Of a stretch of DNA of 64,000 nucleotides, positions 52,815-62,802 are shown one piece after another (positions within the stretch are counted from its first letter, which is position 1; each line of letters begins with the position of its first letter). A program made the position numbers and the translations under genes. The notes beneath the pieces were generated by a model. It searched no databases. It had not been told where the DNA came from and saw nothing but the letters and a program-made list of their open reading frames with translations. Source of the stretch: CAVYWD01 sp963772225. GTDB lineage: Bacteria; Myxococcota; Myxococcia; Myxococcales; UBA5297. The stretch covers positions 310,001-374,000 of the forward strand of contig CAVYWD010000008.1 in NCBI GenBank assembly GCA_963772225.1, written 5' to 3'.

Positions 52815-53564
52815 ATGAAGCGAACTCCAGCTCTCCTCCTCGGCGCCGCGGCCGCGCTCGGCGCTGCGGCGTGCGTGTCCGACGCCACCAGCATCCAGGT
52901 CCAGTACGCCATGAGCGACGAGCCCACGTCGGCGTGCGCGATCGCGATGAGCTCCAATCAGCGCGGCGGCGGCTCGGTCGACATCGGCAACACGTCGCAC
53001 TACTTGGCCGCGTTCAAGGTGGTGAACTCGCTCGACAGCGCCGACGAGACCGCCGGCGGGCAGACCGTCAACCCGGGCACGCGAAACAACTTCTCCATCG
53101 AGGGCGTCAAGCTCAGCTATGCGTCCAGCGTCGCCAGCGTGACCATTCCTGACCAGCAGGTAGGGGCCTCGGGCATGGTGGCCGCCGGGGATTCGCTGGC
53201 CTTCATGATGGATCTGCTCACGCCGCAAGCCGTCACCCAGCTTGGCAAGTACTTCAGCTCCTTTTCCACTTCGGCCCTTCGGGCGAGCCAGGTGCTGAGC
53301 GTGCGGGTGTCCGTCGTCCTCAGCGGCAAGTTTGCCAACGGCAACTCCTTCGAGACCGCGGCCTTCGACTTCCCCTTGGAGGTCTACGAGCTCGACACGC
53401 TGGTGTGCAACTCGCCCAGGCTCCTGGAAGTCGTCACCGGCTACACGGCGCCGGCCTGCTCCAACTGGGGCCAGGACGGCGTGCCCTACCAGTGCGTCTG
53501 TACCGACTGCGGCGGCTGCAGCACCAGCAAGACGTGCAACACCACCAGCTGCGCATGCGAGTAA
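52815..53564 (+). CDS. Lipoprotein with Cys-rich C-terminal tail
   Basis: This 249-residue predicted lipoprotein has a signal peptide and lipobox (LGAAAC, Cys20). The body (about 30-190) is beta-rich without a recognised family. The last 30 residues hold eight cysteines, CVCTDCGGCSTSKTC and CNTTSCACE in overlap, a compact disulfide or metal-binding knot. GAGAGGT precedes the ATG. It follows pilQ by 62 bases on the same strand and may be part of the pilus operon, perhaps as an outer-surface or pilotin-like factor; no pilotin motif is seen. Confidence 0.7.
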   Translation: MKRTPALLLGAAAALGAAACVSDATSIQVQYAMSDEPTSACAIAMSSNQRGGGSVDIGNTSHYLAAFKVVNSLDSADETAGGQTVNPGTRNNFSIEGVKLSYASSVASVTIPDQQVGASGMVAAGDSLAFMMDLLTPQAVTQLGKYFSSFSTSALRASQVLSVRVSVVLSGKFANGNSFETAAFDFPLEVYELDTLVCNSPRLLEVVTGYTAPACSNWGQDGVPYQCVCTDCGGCSTSKTCNTTSCACE

Positions 53565-53701
53565 CCGGTGCGCCCGGCGACTTGACTTCCCCCGGCGCCT
53601 CGGGCTACCTACAACCCCGGGAGCGCGCGCCGGGGCGCTCGAAGCCCCATGGGATGTTTGGGGTTTTGGCCTCGGGGGCGCTCCAATGAGGCCCTGACGG
53701 C

Positions 53702-54064
53702 ATGTCCTTCCGCGCCCATCTCGAGCAGATTGTCAACCAGGTGGAAGGCGCCGTCGCCTGCAGCGTCATGGGCTTCGACGGCATCGCCGTCGACACCCAC
53801 ACCGCCCAGGAGCCGGGGGTCGACTTTTCGTCGATGCTCATCGAATACGGACACATCTTCTCCAAGCTCAAGGAGGCCGCCGTCGCCTTGGAGGCCGGGA
53901 CGATCAGCGAGGTGGTGGTCAACACGGAGAAGCTTTCGACCATCGCCCGGCTGCTCACCCCGGAATACTTCCTCGTCCTCGCCTTGCGCCCCGACGGCAA
54001 TTTCGGCAAAGGGCGCTACGCCTTGCGCATCACCGCGCCGCAGGTGAAGGCCGAGCTCGAGTAG
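53702..54064 (+). CDS. Roadblock/LC7-domain protein (MglB-like fold)
   Basis: This 120-residue single-domain protein starts MSFRAHLEQIVNQVEGAVACSVMGFDGIAVDT, the typical Roadblock alpha-beta start, and continues with the expected strands and helix. Members such as MglB are GTPase-activating partners of MglA-type small GTPases and control polarity and motility in myxobacteria. It is shorter than MglB and no GTPase gene is adjacent, so the partner is unknown. Its position after the pilus operon fits a motility role. Confidence 0.8.
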   Translation: MSFRAHLEQIVNQVEGAVACSVMGFDGIAVDTHTAQEPGVDFSSMLIEYGHIFSKLKEAAVALEAGTISEVVVNTEKLSTIARLLTPEYFLVLALRPDGNFGKGRYALRITAPQVKAELE

Positions 54065-54231
54065 CCCTGGCGTCCACTCGAAGGACGGGACGCCTGAAGT
54101 GGCATCCTTAGCAGGCCGGCGGGCCCCTCTAGGTTGCGGTCCACACGAGCCAACACAACGATCCTCAAGGCGCACTCCCTCGAGCCCTCGGGACATCGAA
54201 AGGCGCCTCACGCAAAGGAGACGAAGGCCTC

Positions 54232-54804
54232 ATGGGCGATATGGTTGATACTGGCGAGTTCCGCAACGGCCTCAAGATCGAGATCGACAATGAGCCGTTC
54301 GAGATCACGTACTTCCAGCACGTGAAGCCGGGCAAGGGCTCGGCCTTCGTGCGAACGAAGATGAAGAGCCTCATCACCGGGCGCACTCTGGAGCGCACCC
54401 TCAAGTCCGGCGACAAGGTGGGGCGAGCCGACGTGGAGGAGAAGGAGATGCAGTACCTCTACGAGCAGGCGGGCGACTTCTATTTCATGGACGCCAAGAC
54501 GTTCGACCAGACCTTCCTCTCGAAGGAGCAGCTCGGCGACTCCCGCAACTACCTCAAGGAGAACATCACCGCCTACATCATGTTCTACAAGGGAAAGGCG
54601 GTGGGCGTCACCCTGCCGAACGCGGTCGACCTGAAGGTCACCCAGTGCGACCCTGGCGTGCGCGGCGACACGGTCTCCGGTGCGCAGAAGCCGGCCACCC
54701 TGGAGACCGGCTACGTCGTCAGCGTCCCCCTGTTCATCAACGAGGGCGACGTCGTCAAAATCGACACCCGCTCTGGCGAGTACCTCACGCGCGTGGTCGT
54801 GTAG
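54232..54804 (+). CDS. efp: Elongation factor P
   Basis: This 190-residue translation factor relieves ribosome stalling at proline stretches. The three beta-barrel domains are visible, with the N-terminal FRNGLKIEIDNEPFEI and the loop PGKGSAF whose Lys35 is the site modified in many bacteria. The C-terminal domain ends LINEGDVVKIDTRSGEYLTRV-like. ATG 54232 and ATG 54241 are both possible; AAGGAG lies upstream. Many proteins here, including PilQ linkers, are Pro-rich. Confidence 0.95.
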   Translation: MGDMVDTGEFRNGLKIEIDNEPFEITYFQHVKPGKGSAFVRTKMKSLITGRTLERTLKSGDKVGRADVEEKEMQYLYEQAGDFYFMDAKTFDQTFLSKEQLGDSRNYLKENITAYIMFYKGKAVGVTLPNAVDLKVTQCDPGVRGDTVSGAQKPATLETGYVVSVPLFINEGDVVKIDTRSGEYLTRVVV

Positions 54805-55069
54805 GCAGGCCGTTCGACGATGCGCCCTGCGCGCGCGGGTTGCACGCCCGCGCCGCGCGCCCGGTTCTTCCCAGGGCCCCGTGCGGGCGTAAGTTCGCGG
54901 TCGATGAGGGTTTTCCCTGCTCGGCCATCCTTGACGCATTCGGCATCGATTCGCTAACCTGAGGCTCCTTGCGTCCTCCAGCGCAAGCGGCCCCGTCGGG
55001 GGCTGCGGGTTCGCGCCTTCGGCCAGTCTCCAGGGTCCCGGCCGGCGCAGATTGAGCGGCCAATCTATC

Positions 55070-57775
55070 GTGGCGATCGACAAGAACAAGATCATCGAAG
55101 CCGCGACCCGGTTCGTCCAAAAGGGACAGTACGACAAGGCCATCAAGGAGTATCAGAAGCTCCTCGGAACCGACCTCAAGGACGCGCGGATACAGCAGAA
55201 GCTCGGGGAGCTCTACCAGAAGAAGGGCGACAACACCCTCGCCGCCGACTGCTTCCTCAAGGTCGCGGAGATCCACTCCTCCGACGGCTTCTTCCTGAAG
55301 GCTGTCGCGGTCTACAAGCAGGTCCTCAAGCTCAACCCGTCCCTTGTCGACGTCAACCTGAGGCTCGCGGAGCTCCATCAGCAGCTCGGGCTGATGAGCG
55401 ACGCGATGGCGCAGTACCAGCTCGTCGCCAACCACTACGACAAGACCGGGAACACGCGCGCGAGCCTGGACACGCTGCGCAAGATGGTGGACCTCGACCC
55501 GGACAACATCGCCAGCCGGATCAAGCTCGCCGAGCTCTACGCCCGCGAGCAGATGAACCCCGAGGCCATCGAGGAGTTCCGGCGCGCAGCCGACTACCTC
55601 AAGCGCAACAACCGGGTCGAGGACTACATCAAGGTCGCCGAGCGCCTCGTCTTCCTCGACCCGGGGGACCTGGCGCTCACCCGTGAGCTCGCCGGCATTT
55701 ACCTGGCCAAGCAGGACACCAAGCGCTCGCTCGCCAAGCTCCAGCTCTGCTTCAAGGCCGACCCGAAAGACATCGAGACGCTCACCATGCTCGCCCAGGC
55801 CTTCAAGGACCTGGGGCAAATCTCCAAGACCGTGTCGGTCTACAAGGAGCTCGCCAAGATCTACTACGAGCTCGAGCGGGTCGACGAGGAGCGCGCAGCC
55901 TGGAAGAAGGTGCTGGAGCTCGCTCCCGACGACCGCGAGGCGCACGCCAAGGTCGCCCCGGCGCCGCCTCCGGCCGCCCGCGCGACGCCCGCCGCCTCCG
56001 CCCCCGCCTCCGCCAGCGCGCCCCAGGCTCCGCTCCCTCCCGTTGTTGCCCCGGCCCCCGTTCGGCCGTCGCCCGAGCAGATCGGCAAGCTCCTCACGGA
56101 GACCGACGTCTACGTGAAGTACGGCCTCCACGACAAGGCCATCGAGCACCTGAGGCGAGTCTTCGCCGCCGACCCCAACTCCATCGATGCCCACGAGAAG
56201 GCCGCGGCCTTGTACGCCTTGACGGGCAAGGCGTCGGCCGCCGCGGACAGCCTCGCGCGGGCGGTGCGGCTCTGCATGGGCCGGGGCGACCTGGATCGCG
56301 CGCGTGCCAACGTCCGGAAGCTTTGCGAGCGAGAGCCCAATCACCCCGACGTTCCGGAATTCCTGGAAGCGGTCGGCGGGCTCGGCCCGGCGGAGGAGGT
56401 CGCGGAGATCGACGACGACGCCATCGTCGTCGTCCCCAGCGACGAGGCCGCACAGGACCCGGCCTCGGGCCACGAGTTGATCGCCGTGGCCGACGCCGGC
56501 GAGGAGGTCCTGGCCGAAGCGGCCGCCTCCGACGATGAGTTGGTCATCCACACCGCGGCCATGGACGACGAGGCCCCCACCTACGTGGAAGATGGCGACC
56601 TCATCGAAGCGCCCGACGAAGGCGCCGGCGACGCCGCGCTCGAGCCGCTCTCGGGAGCATCGGACTTCGAGGCCGTGCCCGGCCCGGCGGGCGAGGTGCT
56701 GGAGGACGATGGGCTGGAGCAGGACAGTCGCCCGACCTGGCGGGGGCCCGGCTCGCCACCCTCGGAGAGCGATGGGCCGTGGGCCCGAGCTTCTCCGGCG
56801 GTGCTGCCCGCTTTCGAGGGGCAGGAGGGCTCCCAGGACGCCGCCGACGAGCCGGCGGGAGACGAGCTGGAAGAGGTCGCCTTCTTCATTTCCCAGGGGG
56901 CCTTGGAAGAGGCCTGGGAGCTCCTCGAGACGGTGCGGCTCGCGTATCCGAATTCGGTGCGCGCCCGAGAGCTGGCGCAGCAGCTGGAGCTCCGAGAGCG
57001 CGCGCAGACCACCGCCGTCGAGGAGGTCGCTCCCGCGCCTTCCGATCTGCCGCAGGTGGCCGAAGAGGTGTGGCCGCCGGCGGAGCCGCCCACGGACGAG
57101 GCCTTCGACCTCGCGAGCGAGCTCGCCAAGGAGGATTACGGCGACCTCGGGGCCGGCGGCGCGCCTCAAGACGACTTTCAGTACTCGGTCGAGGACGTCT
57201 TCCAGGAGTTCAAGAAGGGCGTCCAAAAGGTGGTCAAGCCCGAGGACGTGGACACGCACTACGACCTGGGCATCGCGTACAAGGAGATGGGCCTCATCGA
57301 CGACGCCATCGGCGAATTCGACCAGGCGCGCGCCTCGGCCATCGGTCGCCCGAAGGAGGTCGACTGCCTCACCATGATCGGCGCCTGCGAGGTCTCGCGC
57401 CAGGAATGGGCGCGGGCAATCGACGCCTTCAAGCGCGCGCTGGCCTCCGCTCAGACCACCGCCGAACAGGCGAAGGCCCTCCAATTCGAGATCGGCCTGG
57501 CCCTCGAAGGTCAGGGCGACGGCGAGGAGGCGCTGCGCCACTTCCAGATGGTCGAGCAGGCCGACCCCGGCTTCCGCGACGTGGGGGGCGCCATCGAGCG
57601 CTTGAGGGCCAGCGGCATCGAGCCCGCAGGCGGCGCTCCGGAGGCCACCCGAATCGCGTCGGTCAGCCGGCCGAACGGCGCGCGCATTAACGGCGCCGGC
57701 TCTCCTGTCGCCGAGCCGTCCCCCAAGAGCCCCGCCGACCCGACCCCGAAGAAGCGAAAGGTCGGCTACGTCTGA
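55070..57775 (+). CDS. Large tetratricopeptide-repeat protein
   Basis: This 901-residue protein has an N-terminal array of TPR units (about 10-310), for example YDKAIKEYQKLLGTD and FLKAVAVYKQVLKLNPS. A Pro/Ala-rich linker follows (about 300-340), then further TPRs, a long acidic low-complexity stretch (about 445-625), and C-terminal TPRs. No signal peptide is present. The start chosen is GTG 55070 (VAIDKNKI), where protein-like sequence begins; TTG 55052 is an alternative. It is a scaffold-type protein; similar proteins occur near pilus genes in myxobacteria, but the partner is unknown. Confidence 0.82.
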   Translation: MAIDKNKIIEAATRFVQKGQYDKAIKEYQKLLGTDLKDARIQQKLGELYQKKGDNTLAADCFLKVAEIHSSDGFFLKAVAVYKQVLKLNPSLVDVNLRLAELHQQLGLMSDAMAQYQLVANHYDKTGNTRASLDTLRKMVDLDPDNIASRIKLAELYAREQMNPEAIEEFRRAADYLKRNNRVEDYIKVAERLVFLDPGDLALTRELAGIYLAKQDTKRSLAKLQLCFKADPKDIETLTMLAQAFKDLGQISKTVSVYKELAKIYYELERVDEERAAWKKVLELAPDDREAHAKVAPAPPPAARATPAASAPASASAPQAPLPPVVAPAPVRPSPEQIGKLLTETDVYVKYGLHDKAIEHLRRVFAADPNSIDAHEKAAALYALTGKASAAADSLARAVRLCMGRGDLDRARANVRKLCEREPNHPDVPEFLEAVGGLGPAEEVAEIDDDAIVVVPSDEAAQDPASGHELIAVADAGEEVLAEAAASDDELVIHTAAMDDEAPTYVEDGDLIEAPDEGAGDAALEPLSGASDFEAVPGPAGEVLEDDGLEQDSRPTWRGPGSPPSESDGPWARASPAVLPAFEGQEGSQDAADEPAGDELEEVAFFISQGALEEAWELLETVRLAYPNSVRARELAQQLELRERAQTTAVEEVAPAPSDLPQVAEEVWPPAEPPTDEAFDLASELAKEDYGDLGAGGAPQDDFQYSVEDVFQEFKKGVQKVVKPEDVDTHYDLGIAYKEMGLIDDAIGEFDQARASAIGRPKEVDCLTMIGACEVSRQEWARAIDAFKRALASAQTTAEQAKALQFEIGLALEGQGDGEEALRHFQMVEQADPGFRDVGGAIERLRASGIEPAGGAPEATRIASVSRPNGARINGAGSPVAEPSPKSPADPTPKKRKVGYV

Positions 57776-57893
57776 TCGCCCTCCTCCCGAGCCCGCACCC
57801 GATGCCCCATCTCAATCGCTCAGCGCGAGCGCAGCGAAGCCCGGTCGGAGGGGCGGCTCGTTGGCGCGCGCCCTCATGCCCGGGGGAGCCTGA

Positions 57894-58823
57894 ATGAACT
57901 ACCTCGAGCACTTCGAGCTCTCGCAGGAGCCCTTCTCCAACGCGCCGGTCACCCGCTTCTACTACAACAGCGCCCAGCACGCGCAGGCGCTCACCCGGCT
58001 TCTCCACGCGGTCTCGTACATGAAGGGCCTGGCAGTGCTGGTCGGCGACATCGGCGCCGGCAAGACCACGCTCGCCCGCAGGCTGCTCGACTCGCTGCCC
58101 GAGTCCGAGTACGAGGCGGCGCTGCTCGTCATCATCCACAGCGGCATCACGGCCAGCTGGCTCCTCAAGCGCATTGCCCTGCAGATGGGCGTGCCCACCC
58201 CGGCCGACGAGAAGCTGGAGCTCCTGGCGCAGCTCTACGCGCGCCTCCTGCAGATTCACGAGCAAGGGAAGAAGGCGGTGGTCCTCATCGACGAGGCCCA
58301 GATGCTCGCCACGCGGGAGATCATGGAAGAGTTCCGGGGGCTGCTCAACCTGGAGGTCCCGGAGCGCAAGCTCATCAGCTTCGTCTTCTTCGGCCTCCCG
58401 GAGATCGAGCAGAACCTGAAGCTCGACCCGCCGCTCGCCCAGCGCGTGGCCCTGCGGTACCGGCTGGAGCCCTTCACCGCCGAGTCGACCGAGGCCTACC
58501 TGAAGCACCGCCTCCGGCTCGCGGGCTGCCCGCGCATGCCTTTTGCGCCGGAGGCCGTCGCCGCCGTTCATCGTCTCTCCCGCGGCGTGCCGCGGGTCAT
58601 CAACACGCTGTGTGACAATGCCCTCTTCGAGGCGTTCGTCGCCCGCGCGAGCACTGTCGACGCCCCGCTCGTCGAGCGCGTCGCGGCCTCGCTCGGCCTC
58701 TCCGACCGGCCGGACGCGGGGGCGGCCCGCGAACGCGCGGGCCTCGCAGCGCCCACCTTCCCCGAGCTGAAAATCGACCTGAGCGGAATCGACCGGTACC
58801 TCGACGGGCTCAAGCGCGCCTAG
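57894..58823 (+). CDS. ExeA/GspA-like AAA ATPase
   Basis: This 309-residue ATPase has the family start YLEHFELSQEPFSNAP, Walker A GDIGAGKTTL (51-60) and Walker B VVLIDEAQ (129-136). The C-terminal part includes the RLSRGVPRVINTLCDNAL sensor segment. ExeA relatives help secretin or surface-export machines or act on DNA. No ExeB partner or peptidoglycan-binding domain is present. It lies 118 bases after the TPR gene. Confidence 0.85.
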   Translation: MNYLEHFELSQEPFSNAPVTRFYYNSAQHAQALTRLLHAVSYMKGLAVLVGDIGAGKTTLARRLLDSLPESEYEAALLVIIHSGITASWLLKRIALQMGVPTPADEKLELLAQLYARLLQIHEQGKKAVVLIDEAQMLATREIMEEFRGLLNLEVPERKLISFVFFGLPEIEQNLKLDPPLAQRVALRYRLEPFTAESTEAYLKHRLRLAGCPRMPFAPEAVAAVHRLSRGVPRVINTLCDNALFEAFVARASTVDAPLVERVAASLGLSDRPDAGAARERAGLAAPTFPELKIDLSGIDRYLDGLKRA

Positions 58824-58878
58824 GGCCGCGGCCGGCGTCCGTGAATACCCTCGGCCCGCCGTCCGTCGGGGACCAAGC

Positions 58879-61800
58879 ATGAGGCGACACCTCGGACGAA
58901 CGCTGGTGCTCGCGGCGGCGGGTCTCTTGGCCAGCCTCGCGGTGATCCTGCGCACCGAGTGGGCCGGTGAGAAGGCGTGCGCGCAGGCCCGCGCGAGGCT
59001 TCCGGCGCTGCTGGGGATGGACCTGCAAATCGACCGCTGCCGGATCGACCCGCTCCGAGGAGGGGTGGAGCTCGTGGGGGCGCGGCTCCTGAAGAAGGGC
59101 GAGGCCGAGCCGCAGATTCAAGCCGAGCGGGCGTTCGTGCGCTTCGGCGCCCTGCAAATCGTCGCCGGCCGCCTTCGACTGAGCCGCGTGGAGCTCGACC
59201 GCCCGCAGCTTCGCCTCTCGCTCGCCGAGAAGTCACCGCCGCCCTCGGGGACGGCGAGGCCGGCCCAGGCTTGCGCCCTCGACGAGCTGAAGCGCGTCGA
59301 GATCGACAGCCTGTCCGTCAACGGCGGCGGCATCAAGTTGCTCCTGCCGGGGGCGCGGGGGATCGAGCTTCAAGACGTCGATTTAGAAGTGCGGCTTCGC
59401 GGCCGGACGTATGGGGTCAAGCTCTCCGTCCCGCGGGGCGGGGTCGAAACCGGCCGGATGCGGCTCGCGCTCTCTCGGCTGCGGGTGGCGGGCTCCCTCG
59501 ACCTCGCGCGCCAGAGGCTCTCGCTCAAGCAGCTTGAGCTGGCCCTCGGTGGCCTCTCGCTCACCGCGCGGGGTGAGGTCGAGACCCTGTGCGACCCGTC
59601 GCTGTCCCTGGAGGCCTCGGTCCACGTGCCGCTCGACCGGGTGGCGGCCTTGCTCGGGCCCGACGCTCCTCGCATGAGCGGCACCGCCGAGGTGCTCGTG
59701 AGAAAGGCCGAGGGCACGTTGAAGGACCTGCTCGTCGATGCCGAGGTCTCCTTCAAGCGCGCCCAGGTGGATCAGTTCGAGTTTGGCGACGGGCTGATCG
59801 AGGCGCGGCTCGAGCGCGACAAGGTCCGGGTCGACAAGCTGGAGGTCGCCATGGGCGACGGGCGGGTGCGCGCCCAGGGGGACATCGGCCTCTCCGGCGA
59901 CTTCCCGGTCCGCGGCACGGTGGACCTCGAAGGGCTCGAGTTCGGGCGGGTGCTGGATCAGCTGGGCGTGAAGCGGCCGTGGGTCAACTTCGCGGCCAGC
60001 GGCTCGGTCGAGGTCGGTGGCTCGCTCGCCCCGTTCCGCCTGCTCGTGCCGGCCTCCATCGACACGCGCGACTTCCGGGTCTGGGACCGGCCCTTCGACG
60101 CTGCCGGGCGGGTGCCGCTCCTGCAGTTCGACCGCGCGCACGTCGACGTCACGGCCGACTTCAACGCCGAGCGCGTCCGCCTGAGCAAGGCGCGCGTGCG
60201 CAGCGACCGCTCGGAGCTGGAGAGCGACGCCCGCCTCTTCTTCGACCCGGTTCAGGGCTTCGATATCGACGTCAAGATGAACGACCTGGACCTCGCGGAC
60301 CTGGGGCACGTGGTGGGAATTCCCTGGGACGGGCACCTCGCCGGCAGCGCCAACGTGCGCGTGCTGCCTGCGGGCGTTCGCATCCGGGGCAACGTCGCGG
60401 CGCGGGACTTCAAGTTCCACAAGCTGCAGCTGGGCGCGGTGGAGGCGAAGGTCGAGCTCAAGGACGAGGTGCTCGCCTTCTCCCACGTGAGCGTCGCGCG
60501 CGGGCGCTCTCGCTTCTTCGCCGACGGCCAGCTGGACTTCCGCCGGGGTGAGCCCATCGGCCGCGGGCGCGGGTCGTTCGAGAACGCGCGCCTGTCGGAC
60601 CTGGTGGAGATGGTCGGCGACGAGCACTGGGTCTTCGACCTGGCCCGGAAGCGGATGGAGGCGCGCGTCAGCGGCCAGGCGGTCGTCGACGGGCCGCTCA
60701 CCGGGCCCCGCTCGCGCATCCAGGTCGAGCTCGCGGACGCGACCTACCTCGGGCGCCAGCTGGGGACGGGCGAGCTCGTGTTCCGCTCCGAGGACGGCGA
60801 GCGCATCTTCATAGACCGCTTCGACTTCGACGGCCCGGTGGGGCCCATCGGCTTCAGCGGCCGGGTGGACCTGGGCACCGGCATGGAGTTCAACATCGAC
60901 GCGCCCCGGCTGAGCGTGGCCGAGCTCTTCAAGCCCGACTCCGAATTCGTGGGCGCCCGCGGGGCGCTCTCGCTCAAGGCGCGTCTCTTCGGGCCGCCGG
61001 ACCACACGCAGATGACCGGCGAGGTGAACGCCACGGACGTCTCGGCCTTCGGCGTCGGCCTGGGGAGCGGAGCGCTCGCGCTCTCCCTGGACGGGACCGA
61101 CCTGCGGCTCAAGGGGCCCCTGGGGAGCGACTTCCTGGTGGACGGCCGGGTGGTGGTCGAGGGCGACCTGCCGTTCGCGCTGGGCGTGAGCGCGACCACG
61201 TCGGACCTGGGCCACTACGTGCCGTCCATCCCCGGCCTCCAGGGGAGCTTGTCGGGCGAGATCCTCGCGGACGGGGCGCTCAGCCGCCTCGCGGGGGCGC
61301 GCGGGGACATCGCGGTGAGCGCCCTGTCGCTCAAGAAGGGCGAGTTCGCGGCGCAGAACGACGGGCCCATCGCGCTCGCCTTCGCAGGCAGCGCCGTGGA
61401 GATCCGCTCCCTGGCGCTCAAAGGCTCGACCGGATTGAAGCTCTCGGCGACCGGGCTCAAGGACGACCAGGGCAATCTCGACGTCGCGGTCGAGGGCGGG
61501 TTCGACGCCCGCTTGATCGAGGAGTTCACTTCGTTCCGCGACGAAATCGAGCAGGCCGCCGGCGCGGTGGAGGTGCACGCGACCCTGTCCGGCGCGGCCG
61601 ATCAACCTACTATCGTCGGCACGGCCGAGTCGCAGAGCGGCGTTCGGTTCAACGTCCGCGGGTACCCGGTCAGCGCGAAGAACGTGAAGGGCCGTGTCGA
61701 GTTCTCGCAGAACAAGCTCAACCTGGTGGGCTTCGAGGGGTCGGTGAACGGAGGCACCCTGGGCTTGCAAGGCGAGGTGGAGATGAAGGACCTGGCCGTC

Positions 61801-62802
61801 GCGAGGCTGAACCTCCGGCTCCACCTCGACCAAATTCAGTACCGGTACCAAGACATCCCCGCGACCTTCTCCGGCGACGCCGAGCTCAATGGCCCGCCGA
61901 CGGATCTTTTGCTCAAAGGCGAGAACCTGAGCTTGACCCGGCTGCGCTACACTCAGGACTTCCTCGACCTGGACACCGTGCTTCGCGAGCTGAGGCGAAG
62001 GCACCTGGAAGCGCGCTCGTTCGAGAAGAAGGACGAGTTCGTGCGATACGACCTGACCCTCCACGTGGACGACGCCAGGGTGGAGAACAACTTCGTGCGC
62101 GCGGCGCTGGACGGGACTTTGGAGTTCACGGGGACCAACGCTCACATGGGCGCGACCGGGGCGCTCAAGGCTCGGCCCGACGGCCACGCGTTCTTCCGCG
62201 GCAATGACTTCGCGCTCCGGCAGGTCACCATCCGATTCAGCGAGCGCGACCGGATCGCCGAAGAGGTCGACCTCTTCGCGGACTCCCAGGTTCGCGACTA
62301 TAGAGTCAACGTCCACATGTACGGCCCCCTGGAGGACCCGGTGGTGGTTTTGGAGAGCGAGCCCTCTCTGCCTCGCTCGGACATCTTCTCGCTCCTGGCG
62401 CTGGGCGTCACCCGGGGCGAAGGCGGGACCTACTCCACGCAGGCGGGCATGGGGTTCGTCGGGAACGCGCTCTGGAACATCGTCGGCTTCGACCGCCAGG
62501 TGCAGCGGGTCATCCCCAAGGACAGCATCCTCAGCCACTTCAGCGTGCAGATCTCCACGCAGTTCTCCGAGTTCACCGGCAGCGTGGAGCCGATCGCGCA
62601 GTTCGAGTCGCGGCTCATGACCGACTCGCTCAAGCTGCGCCTCTCTCAACCCATGAGGACCGGCCGGGGCCGGCGCATCCAGGCCGAGTACCGGTTCGAC
62701 GACCACGCCTCGGCGCAGGTGCAGTGGGACGACGGGAACACCGACCTCACCACGATGGGCGACCTGGGCCTGGACCTGAAACTCCGGTGGGAACGCGAAT
62801 AG
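58879..62802 (+). CDS. tamB: TamB-family translocation/assembly protein
   Basis: This 1307-residue protein has an N-terminal membrane anchor (about 6-25), a very long beta-taco-like region of repeated strands, and a C-terminal DUF490/TamB domain with YGPLEDPVVVLESEPSLPRSD and DIFSLLALGV. TamB spans the periplasm and moves lipids or outer-membrane proteins together with a BamA/TamA-type barrel. The gene overlaps the next, a BamA/TamA-family member, by 16 bases, which supports the pairing. Confidence 0.88.
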   Translation: MRRHLGRTLVLAAAGLLASLAVILRTEWAGEKACAQARARLPALLGMDLQIDRCRIDPLRGGVELVGARLLKKGEAEPQIQAERAFVRFGALQIVAGRLRLSRVELDRPQLRLSLAEKSPPPSGTARPAQACALDELKRVEIDSLSVNGGGIKLLLPGARGIELQDVDLEVRLRGRTYGVKLSVPRGGVETGRMRLALSRLRVAGSLDLARQRLSLKQLELALGGLSLTARGEVETLCDPSLSLEASVHVPLDRVAALLGPDAPRMSGTAEVLVRKAEGTLKDLLVDAEVSFKRAQVDQFEFGDGLIEARLERDKVRVDKLEVAMGDGRVRAQGDIGLSGDFPVRGTVDLEGLEFGRVLDQLGVKRPWVNFAASGSVEVGGSLAPFRLLVPASIDTRDFRVWDRPFDAAGRVPLLQFDRAHVDVTADFNAERVRLSKARVRSDRSELESDARLFFDPVQGFDIDVKMNDLDLADLGHVVGIPWDGHLAGSANVRVLPAGVRIRGNVAARDFKFHKLQLGAVEAKVELKDEVLAFSHVSVARGRSRFFADGQLDFRRGEPIGRGRGSFENARLSDLVEMVGDEHWVFDLARKRMEARVSGQAVVDGPLTGPRSRIQVELADATYLGRQLGTGELVFRSEDGERIFIDRFDFDGPVGPIGFSGRVDLGTGMEFNIDAPRLSVAELFKPDSEFVGARGALSLKARLFGPPDHTQMTGEVNATDVSAFGVGLGSGALALSLDGTDLRLKGPLGSDFLVDGRVVVEGDLPFALGVSATTSDLGHYVPSIPGLQGSLSGEILADGALSRLAGARGDIAVSALSLKKGEFAAQNDGPIALAFAGSAVEIRSLALKGSTGLKLSATGLKDDQGNLDVAVEGGFDARLIEEFTSFRDEIEQAAGAVEVHATLSGAADQPTIVGTAESQSGVRFNVRGYPVSAKNVKGRVEFSQNKLNLVGFEGSVNGGTLGLQGEVEMKDLAVARLNLRLHLDQIQYRYQDIPATFSGDAELNGPPTDLLLKGENLSLTRLRYTQDFLDLDTVLRELRRRHLEARSFEKKDEFVRYDLTLHVDDARVENNFVRAALDGTLEFTGTNAHMGATGALKARPDGHAFFRGNDFALRQVTIRFSERDRIAEEVDLFADSQVRDYRVNVHMYGPLEDPVVVLESEPSLPRSDIFSLLALGVTRGEGGTYSTQAGMGFVGNALWNIVGFDRQVQRVIPKDSILSHFSVQISTQFSEFTGSVEPIAQFESRLMTDSLKLRLSQPMRTGRGRRIQAEYRFDDHASAQVQWDDGNTDLTTMGDLGLDLKLRWERE

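Noticed and set aside
54785..57541. Long minus-strand frame opposite the TPR gene
   Set aside because: The same reason: Leu/Gly/Asp-rich shadow with no motifs, while the TPR frame has clear repeats.
59383..62706. Long minus-strand frame opposite tamB
   Set aside because: The tamB frame has a signal anchor and a C-terminal TamB domain; the antisense frame has none.
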